In this document: positions 57,606-64,000 of the stretch, piece after piece | How the letters are laid out: every line of letters begins with the position of its first letter | Position numbering within the stretch: position 1 is the first letter of the stretch | NCBI GenBank assembly: GCA_963971575.1 | Contig: OZ020616.1 | Span: 29,988,306-30,052,305 of the forward strand | Direction of reading: 5' to 3' | Length of the DNA stretch: 64,000 nucleotides | Origin: Liopterus haemorrhoidalis | Lineage: Eukaryota; Arthropoda; Insecta; Coleoptera; Dytiscidae | The notes under the pieces: model-generated | Database searches by the model: none | Told to the model about the DNA's origin: nothing | Seen by the model: only the letters and a program-made list of their open reading frames with translations | Program-made: the position numbers and the translations under genes

Positions 57606-57845
57606 TATAAATAATTTTTATAGAACAAAATAGCTAGAAACATATTTGTAGAATAAAGCTTTAGTTATAATTTTCTGCAACCTACGAAAATATGCGGTGA
57701 TTGGTTTATAAAATGGCGTCCATAATTCACTTTGTTTATTTGCAATTACATATTTTTTTTTACAATTAAAAATATCTTTCTGAATTTTAATGTATAGATT
57801 GTTACTATTTTTTTTTTTTTTACCGGATGTTAGTGTATAAGAAAC
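57606..57845 (-). mobile_element. TIR element C, truncated inverted copy
   Basis: Its minus strand matches the left part of the element at 25403-26120, including the GTTTCTTATAC terminus (to 57845) and the CTACAAATATGTTT block. The right part is missing and the mariner element at 57221-57605 abuts the break. TA at 57846-57847 supports the terminus. Confidence 0.75.
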
Positions 57846-57847
57846 TA

Positions 57848-58534
57848 ATGATAACCATACCACTGTGCCTCCTTTTAAGCTCTCCCTAAAAACAAACAGA
57901 CAGATATTACACCACAACGTGCATAAGACGTGCTTGCTCAAGCATGCATACTATGTGTTAATAGATTTTCTAGAGAAACAATATACGAACATAAACGATT
58001 TAAAAACAAGACCAAATCATGAGGGGTCTTGACTGTTGAGAAAGTTATAGAGAAAATATAAAACAATATAAAGCAACAGTTCTTAACCTTCTCAAAATAG
58101 CAAAACACTATTTACTAAAAAAAAAAAAAAAATGTGTGCCTTAATCAATTATATACATGTATGTATAGTTACAGAGAAATTATATGTAGCTAACAATAAT
58201 GTATTTGAACTCTTGTACCCAACGTATGTCCTTAGTTACTATTTTCATTTGTTTGTGCGTTTTTGTATATGGAGCGCTTCTAATACAGCTATGGCAAGAA
58301 CGACAGAAAAAGAGCCATATTTCTTTCTGAATTAATGGCATCGCTTAATTTTGATAACCTCGTCGCTTGAACCATATGCTCCCTTCAATAGTCACCTACC
58401 AGCTAATTGCTCCTCAAGTACATACAAATTGCAATTTAGAACAGATAAAAAATTGTTTAACCACTGACCTTTATTCTTTCAAAATACTTTTCTTTGTTGC
58501 CTGCTCTGTCCAACTACTGAAAACAAATATAAGG
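57848..58534. other. unrecognised AT-rich DNA
   Basis: No gene recognised; small frames have no known motif. Confidence 0.4.
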
Positions 58535-58763
58535 GAAAGTAGGGTAAGTCGTAACACTTTATTTTGTTTGTAAAATCAGTACGTATACAACAAGAGTAAA
58601 AAAATAAATATAAAAATCTTCTTTGATATGCATTCCATTATAATATATCAAATACTAAGAGTTTTCTGAAAATACAAAATAACTTAACATAGCAAAAGTA
58701 CGATTTACCTAACTGGGTTGGTTAAATGTACCTGTTGATAAAAGAAGAAAACAGTTCATTTAA
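58535..58763 (-). repeat. dispersed repeat F, copy 2 (inverted)
   Basis: Matches the complement of 20459-20725, from the GGGAAAGTAGGGTAAGTCGT block to GTACCTGTTGATAAAAGAAG. Confidence 0.75.
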
Positions 58764-58991
58764 TTTTTTTTTAAATTAATCAAACAGAAGAAATAATAAC
58801 GATTTTTTAGTGCATTATTTGCACGTTTGTTTAAATTTATTTATTTTTTATAATGACTTGTAAAAGTATGTTTTGATATGCCAAAAGTACGGCATACTTT
58901 ATTTAACGCCATACTGTTATTACTTGCTGCATGGAGTACTTCAAGAAATATATATATTTTTCGTTCCATTCCAAATACGTATTAGTGGATA

Positions 58992-59108
58992 CAATATACC
59001 AGCATAAATATGACAAAAAGTTCCGCAATCTTTGGCAAATCGTATTCGAGTTACACAATAAATTAAGTTAGAGAATAGGAGAGTGACGAAGTTATTCGGA
59101 GAATGAGT
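58992..59108 (+). repeat. direct repeat shared with 51801-51905
   Basis: Similar over about 105 bp; ends in the GAAGTTATTCGGAGAATGA block. Confidence 0.75.
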
Positions 59109-59829
59109 CGTTCTCGAAGTGTAATGCTCGATCAAACCTATACATTTATATCATCATACATCTGAATATCATAGTATACCCCAACCAGTGAGCCATGGCG
59201 TACGAAATATGAATGCGCGTGGGACAGAGAGAAAAGTAGTAGTGGGGAAGCATTTCTTATCTTTCTCTTTCGCTTTCTATCTCTGCGCAGACGTTTTCCC
59301 CGTCCGCCACGGGTCGCTGGCTGAGGTGTAGTTGCTGCGCCGCATCAAGATCAACTACTACCACTTCGAATTCATAATATCAATTCACTCTGTGCCCGGC
59401 GATCATCCATAGGGCACTGGGCCTTCGAGTTGATTGGTCCAACATCTAGCCTGTACGGGTGCAACAATCAGCCATAATTTAACACTCGTCGCCCCCACGA
59501 ACATTGTTTTAGTGATACATAATTTATTCAATGTAGCAAAAAAGAAAAAAAAAAATGGATTTTCTTCTAAAGCTTATGACCATAAAATAAAGTATAGAAA
59601 TCTTATAAAATTAAACAAATTACCTTGTCTCGCGGAAATCATTATCAGAAACACTGCACAAGATATATAAATAAATGACGTTCTTCTAGAAGTTATGATG
59701 CACAACTGAGAACTAAATGTTGTGAACTAATATAAATGATGTGCTAAATCACATAGGTATACTTAAAGGGCGAGGGTTTCTAATTTTATTCCAATTTAAT
59801 TGTTAATCTCTGTTCGAAACACGACTCAG
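59109..59829. other. unrecognised; GC-richer at 59170-59350
   Basis: The stretch at 59170-59350 has more CG and CC than its surroundings (GCGCAGACG, CCGTCCGCCACGGG) but no coding frame or motif that I recognise. Confidence 0.4.
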
Positions 59830-60040
59830 GGTAGTACGGACACGTGTGAGGTGACGTTTGTGGGTGACGTCACGGTTATAGCGGCGCACCTTGCCACTCC
59901 CTGGCGACGCTCCCTGGCGTCCACCGCCGCGCCACGGCGCTCATGGTAGAACAACACGCACGGAGCGCACGCTCTTGGCTCCACTGCATACTCACTGCAC
60001 GTTACCGCTAATGCACTCCGATAACTTGACGTTGTTAATC
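59830..60040. promoter_or_regulatory. GC-rich block with CRE and E-box, promoter-like
   Basis: CG-rich sequence in AT-rich surroundings contains CACGTG (59841-59846), a TGACGTTT half-site (59852-) and a full palindromic CRE, TGACGTCA (59865-59872). On the minus strand a 78-codon frame overlaps it (59826-60062) without a known domain, and the consensus splice donor AAGGTAAGTA lies just upstream at about 60066-60075. The block could be a promoter or a first intron/exon of a host gene; neither is proven. Confidence 0.35.
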
Positions 60041-60075
60041 TCAAATGGATTTTTGTTTTCATAGTACTTACCTTG

Positions 60076-60586
60076 CTACGAGAATTGAACCTGAATGCAC
60101 CGACTTACAATCAATTTAAAATACTATAAAGATAGAATGCCTTATGTAAAGAGCTTTTCTTGTAATCTAATGATAACTGATGGACCCACTTTGACAGTGA
60201 GCTTGTGAATTTCTTATCACAATCTCAATTACCTGAAGAATATCAAAGGAGACATTACAGAATATTCTTTTATTAATCCCATGAAATGCAATCTGACTTA
60301 CATATTCTTGTTTTAATTTTATGACGTAAAGCACAAACTTTGGGTTTTTTCTTAACTTTTTATTGCATTTATACCTATTCCAGCGTCAGTAAACATTTAG
60401 GATTCTTTGAGGAAGAGGAAGAAGAGATGTAAGATTTATTTTTAAATGTTTGTATCACCATGATTATAAATCGTAGTGATACAATACTTTTGTTAAAAAA
60501 ATACATTTCAAAGTCATAAAAGTTTATTAACAAGAAAAATATTTTAAACTGAAAATGTTCCCCTTCGAAATAGTCCTCTAAAGCAG
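60076..60586. other. unrecognised AT-rich DNA
   Basis: Nothing recognised. Confidence 0.4.
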
Positions 60587-60950
60587 CGTTTCTTAACCGG
60601 GGGGCCGCGAAAGCTTCGTCGGGGGGCCGCGAAGTTATATAAGGTCATAGCATGAAATTCTAATAAAAAAACGCTCAATTTTGCAAGATATATTCATAAA
60701 TATATGACATTTATATTCATGAAAATATACCTTTTAAACATAAATAAAATAAATTATACTTATTTTGACAACTAATTTAAACTTTAAAACGGTTCGTGTT
60801 GGAGGTACTTCAAGTACTTTCAAGTAGGTACGACTTGAACGTGCAATATATTTTGTTATGCTCCGAGCTACTGTTAACTAAATAGTAAGGATACGAAAGT
60901 GTTCAAAATGGAAAGCAACTTTGAACACTTGTAAATAAAAATACTTGCAA
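60587..60950 (+). mobile_element. hAT element left part, sister of 27393-29001
   Basis: CAGCGTTTCTTAACCGGGG start with a locally doubled GGGGGGCCGCGAA block, then blocks shared in order with 27393-29001 (TTTGACAACTAATTTAAAC; TCCGAGCTAC; TTTGAACACTTGTAAA). The right end is missing; another hAT-like start follows immediately. Confidence 0.75.
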
Positions 60951-60952
60951 GC

Positions 60953-61110
60953 AGTGGCGGTGCTAGTGGGGAGTCCGAGGGGCCCGGGCCTCCCTAAAAG
61001 TTGCTCTGGCCCCCAGTTGGTCCGCCTAGAATTGCTTGAAAAAAAAATATATTTTAGAAGTGAGGACCTTTTTTTTTAGGTCATTACTTGTATTTTCATA
61101 TGTAAAAATA
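60953..61110 (+). mobile_element. hAT left end of the AGGACC-tandem family
   Basis: CAGTGGCGGTGCTAGTGGGG, a GC-rich subterminus and one T-rich GAGGACC...AGGTCATTACTTGTATTTT unit as in 13210-13502 and 16330-16490. No right end before the LINE at 61131. Confidence 0.5.
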
Positions 61111-61130
61111 TTTCCTGGCCCCACCAAATT

Positions 61131-62424
61131 TTACTCAACATTTTTTTCTGTTACGTCAGGTGTTCCATAAGGGTCAAACCTTGGACCTCTTCTCTTCTTA
61201 ATATTCATAAATGATATTAATGCCGTTATTACTATCGAACATTTACTATTTGCAGATGATTTTAAGATATTTAAAACAATTTCCTCCGTTGATGATTGCC
61301 ACATACTCCAAAACGATCTTAAACGTATAAATGAATGGTGTAATTCTAACCGACTTAAACTCAAATTATCCGTAAAATTATTATATGTAAAATTCTGTTT
61401 TTTTTTTTTTTCCATAAAACAACCCCCATCCATTACTCTTACGCTGTAGCTAATCACCATCTAACTCGGTGTCATAATATTAAAGACTTGAGATTAGTGT
61501 TTGATAAAAAGCTCACATTTGATCTACACTTAGATAATATGTGCTCCTCATCGTTTAAAATGCTTGATTTTATTATTCGTAATACCAGGTCTTTTACTAA
61601 CATTGCTGCCATCGTTACTTTGTATTATTTCTTTATTGGATCCAAACTTGAATATTGCTCCGTAGTCTGGGATCCAATACATGACTTCCAAAAGAATTCT
61701 TTGGAAAAGATCCAGCATAAATTCCTTAAATTCATTTATTTTAAAGTCATGGGATCTTACCCTCCTGAATTTCCTTATGACTCCCTGCTTCAAATATTTT
61801 CAACCAAACCAATATACAAACACTGAGATATCAATTAATTGTCATTCTTAAAAAAATTAATATCTAATAAAATTGATGATCCTGTATTTCTTCAACTTTT
61901 AAGTTTCTATACCCTATATGCCCACACTCGTAACCCACCACTTTTTTATCTACCGCATGCGCGTACTAATCTTCTTCTTAAGTCCCTAATTAACCGCATG
62001 TGTTCATATCATCATACAGATATTGAACATATTGATCTCTTTAGTATCAATTCTTAATTTTCTTATTTTGATTTCTAAGCGTCTTAGTTCCTACGTTGAG
62101 CAGTTGGCCTTTGAACTATTTCTACTTTTATTTTTACATTTTTATCTTAATTTATTCTTTTTTTTTTTAATTTTTTGTCTGTCTTTTTTATTTATATTAT
62201 TTTTTCATTACCTTTATGTTATTGCCATATTATTTATGTTTTACATTTTATTGTTCTATATTTTATTTTATATCTATGAACTTTTTTGTATTATATATAT
62301 TAGACTTACAGTACTACTTAAATTTATATACTACACTATAACTTTAAATATGCTATTACCATGTACCTGTCCGTTTTTGGATTCTTTCCCTAGCACACAT
62401 GTAAATTGAAATAAATAAATAAAT
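61131..62424 (+). pseudogene. CR1/Jockey-type LINE, RT and 3' end
   Basis: The plus strand reads TSGVP, a stop (61168), GSNLGPLLFLIFINDI, the catalytic LLFADDFKIF (about 61243-61272), a LKRINEWCNSNRLKL block, then after a T15-rich interruption (about 61399-61413) and frame change IKDLRLVFDKKLTFDLHL, SKLEYCSVVWDP and, in the next frame, RNPPLFYLPHARTNLLLKSL and NRMC. This is the usual order for the RT and thumb/tail of CR1/Jockey-like LINEs. A T-rich untranslated tail ends in AAATAAATAAATAAATT. Stops, the homopolymer and a stop at 61824 disable it. The fragment at 22920-23610 belongs to the same broad group. Confidence 0.88.
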
Positions 62425-62430
62425 TAAATA

Positions 62431-62591
62431 AAGTGTCAATTATAATTCAGAAAATGTCACTTGTAATTTAGATAAGTAAATTGTAATTCAGAAAGTATCA
62501 ATTGTAATTCAGATTAGTAAATTGTAATTCGGAAAGTATCATTTGTTCTTCAGAAAGTGTCAATTGTATTTCAGAAATTGTCAATTGTAAA
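62431..62591 (+). repeat. minisatellite, about 21-bp unit, seven to eight copies
   Basis: Variants of ATTCAGAAAGTATCAATTGTA repeat in tandem, alternating in part with a shorter form (TTCAGATTAGTAAATTGTAA). It starts directly after the LINE tail at 62424. Confidence 0.9.
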
Positions 62592-63739
62592 TCTCAAGTC
62601 CCTGAACCCACCACCAGCGGTACGCTTGTTCGTGAGTATTTAACTATACTAGTATACAGCGTTCGTAATCGTATGTTTACAAATTTATTTAGAACTGCAA
62701 ACGAATTTTAGTGTATATGGTGGACTATATGGTGCTGTATTCATCGGTGCATTACCGGCAATTTTACCTATATGGGATATAGGTATCTAGCCATAGACTA
62801 TTTCTACTCTATAAAACTTCCATGTTATATTTAAATGTTTCTTTCATATGCGTACAATGAAAAAATACCCTTTAAGTGTATCACGATCCCCAAAAGTTGT
62901 AGAAATACTGCTATAAAATATAAGATATAGAAAAATCTTAAGATATAAAAAAAGAATTGATCGGAAGTTTATTTGGTGCTTATAGCAGATTTTTTTAAAA
63001 TAATGCCTGAACTCTGTTCGCCTTACGGTACGTGCTAACATTGCCTTGTAATAGTTATTTGTCTTTATAACCTCCAAAATAACTTCCACCACTGATAAAA
63101 ATAAAAAAGAGGTAAAGTAAAATAAATGTCCCTTGCGATAATTCTTATTGCTACCACGTTTTCCGTAAGGAAAGTATGGCTCCGTGATTCTTGATCCCCT
63201 TACATAGAAGTTAAGTGACCAGCATTACGTTCTTTAGAAAAGGACTAAAAAACGACTTCCTTCAGAGCGGAAAGAACAGGAGGTAAGCACACTGCCCAAT
63301 GCTAGTGCTACTTTACCAAATCTGTAAGACAAAATACTTAATCGTAAAGTACAGGATCACAGGAGATGGTGATCTTTTAAAGTAGATCTACGGTTTTGCA
63401 GATAATTGTATACTTGCTACAAATTAAAGATTTTCGTTATATATTTGTTTTGTACATTTTGTGGAGAGATAGTGCATAGTTTTATAGTTATAGTGGAAAT
63501 TAATGGTAAGATATGACATTGAGTTCCAGAATATAGATTATAAAGTAAGAAGTAACCACCTATGATGATAAAGGCCTTCATCAATAAGTTGTGAGCTAAT
63601 TTATTGTGCGTATTACAAGTCAGTTTAAAAAAGTATAGGGATAGTAATATCTTTGAATAAGTTTTTTTATCTTTTTATTTATTGTTTATTTAGGGGTGCT
63701 TCAGCTGCTAGAGCCATTAGCACCTACCAATCTTATACA
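62592..63739. other. unrecognised AT-rich DNA
   Basis: No gene recognised. The CTGGTGGTGGG-like complement near 62605 may be another worn hAT end. Confidence 0.4.
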
Positions 63740-63809
63740 TTATAAAGTGTGTATATATATATACATTTTATAAGACTACTATATAATACAAATTAAAACT
63801 CCTTAAACC

Positions 63810-64000
63810 GATTAGTTTCTATTATTTCTTATATTTTTATTTATAAGGGCTTTAAAATCTCTAGTTGGAATAGGTATATCTATCTGTTACGTGGTCTTGG
63901 TGGCTTCTTTGGCTGAAATATCAGCTTTTTCATTGCCTGTTATGCCCATACTATGGAGATGTATTTTCTAACAACAATACAATTATTAGTATTTTGTAGA
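63810..64000 (-). pseudogene. LINE RNase H domain fragment at window edge
   Basis: On the minus strand HSMGITGNEKADISAKEATKTT is the RNase H end motif (HxGIxGNExADxxAKxA) of LINE ORF2 proteins; the His and the GNExAD Asp are the active-site residues. A stop follows in frame. The fragment continues beyond 64000, so the rest of the element cannot be judged. Confidence 0.8.

Noticed and set aside
62023..62409. 128-codon hydrophobic frame, might look like a membrane protein
   Set aside because: It is the T-rich 3' untranslated tail of the LINE at 61131-62424; the hydrophobic codons follow from the T runs.
1..64000. CRISPR array, bacterial operon or integrated virus
   Set aside because: No regularly spaced repeats, no compact operons, and the only retroelement has no env-like gene.

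Overview
This window looks like AT-rich, gene-poor nuclear DNA from an arthropod, most likely an insect. The evidence is indirect. There is a deep mix of hAT, Tc1/mariner, piggyBac-type and non-LTR elements, several tRNA-derived SINEs, a Ty3/gypsy LTR retrotransposon of Mag type, and a short TTAGG run (the usual insect telomere repeat). The order cannot be fixed from the sequence. No host protein-coding gene, tRNA, rRNA or CRISPR array could be recognised. Almost all short reading frames here are chance or remnants of transposons.

The only intact-looking coding unit is the LTR retrotransposon at 29202-33539. It has two 130-bp LTRs that read as identical, a 5-bp target duplication (ATTTC), a primer site fitting tRNA-Leu, a gag-protease frame and a pol frame (reverse transcriptase, RNase H, integrase), and a purine tract before the 3' LTR. 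The two frames meet within the protease, just after a run of ten A, where pol lies in the +1 frame. This looks like a very recent insertion.

1-12.6 kb: mostly unrecognised AT-rich DNA, with a TTAA-flanked MITE (1119-1254), a SINE (1675-1998), a MITE relic (2512-2672), a foldback element (5164-5352) and a hAT element (7554-8691) holding a LINE tail, a SINE tail and a mariner transposase tail. 12.6-20.4 kb: two short hAT elements with 8-bp duplications, a repeat carrying a piggyBac-type MITE (13902-14126), a decayed LINE (16989-18215), a truncated mariner gene (19586-20007) and a GACA-rich repeat. 20.4-29.2 kb: LINE fragments on the minus strand, a TIR element with a transposase C-terminus (22067-22854), a TA-flanked TIR element (25403-26120) and a nested hAT element (27393-29001).

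33.5-52.5 kb: more hAT elements (34254-34919, 39565-39770, 40999-41558), LINE tails, SINEs (one with a clean 13-bp duplication at 46963-47115), an inverted second copy of the 13.7-kb repeat (42662-43208) that lacks the piggyBac-type MITE and so shows the empty site, and a foldback MITE (45727-45855). 52.5-64 kb: a 1.9-kb hAT element with a perfect 8-bp duplication and four other elements inside it, a 1.1-kb element with perfect 27-bp inverted ends (55450-56554), a deleted mariner (57221-57605), a GC-rich block with a full CRE site (59830-60040), a LINE 3' half (61131-62424) followed by a 21-bp minisatellite, and a LINE RNase H fragment running off the right edge.

The elements do not form a pathway; they are layers of insertion. 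The nesting gives relative ages, with the LTR element and the 13-bp-duplicated SINE among the youngest and the decayed LINE and mariner fragments among the oldest.
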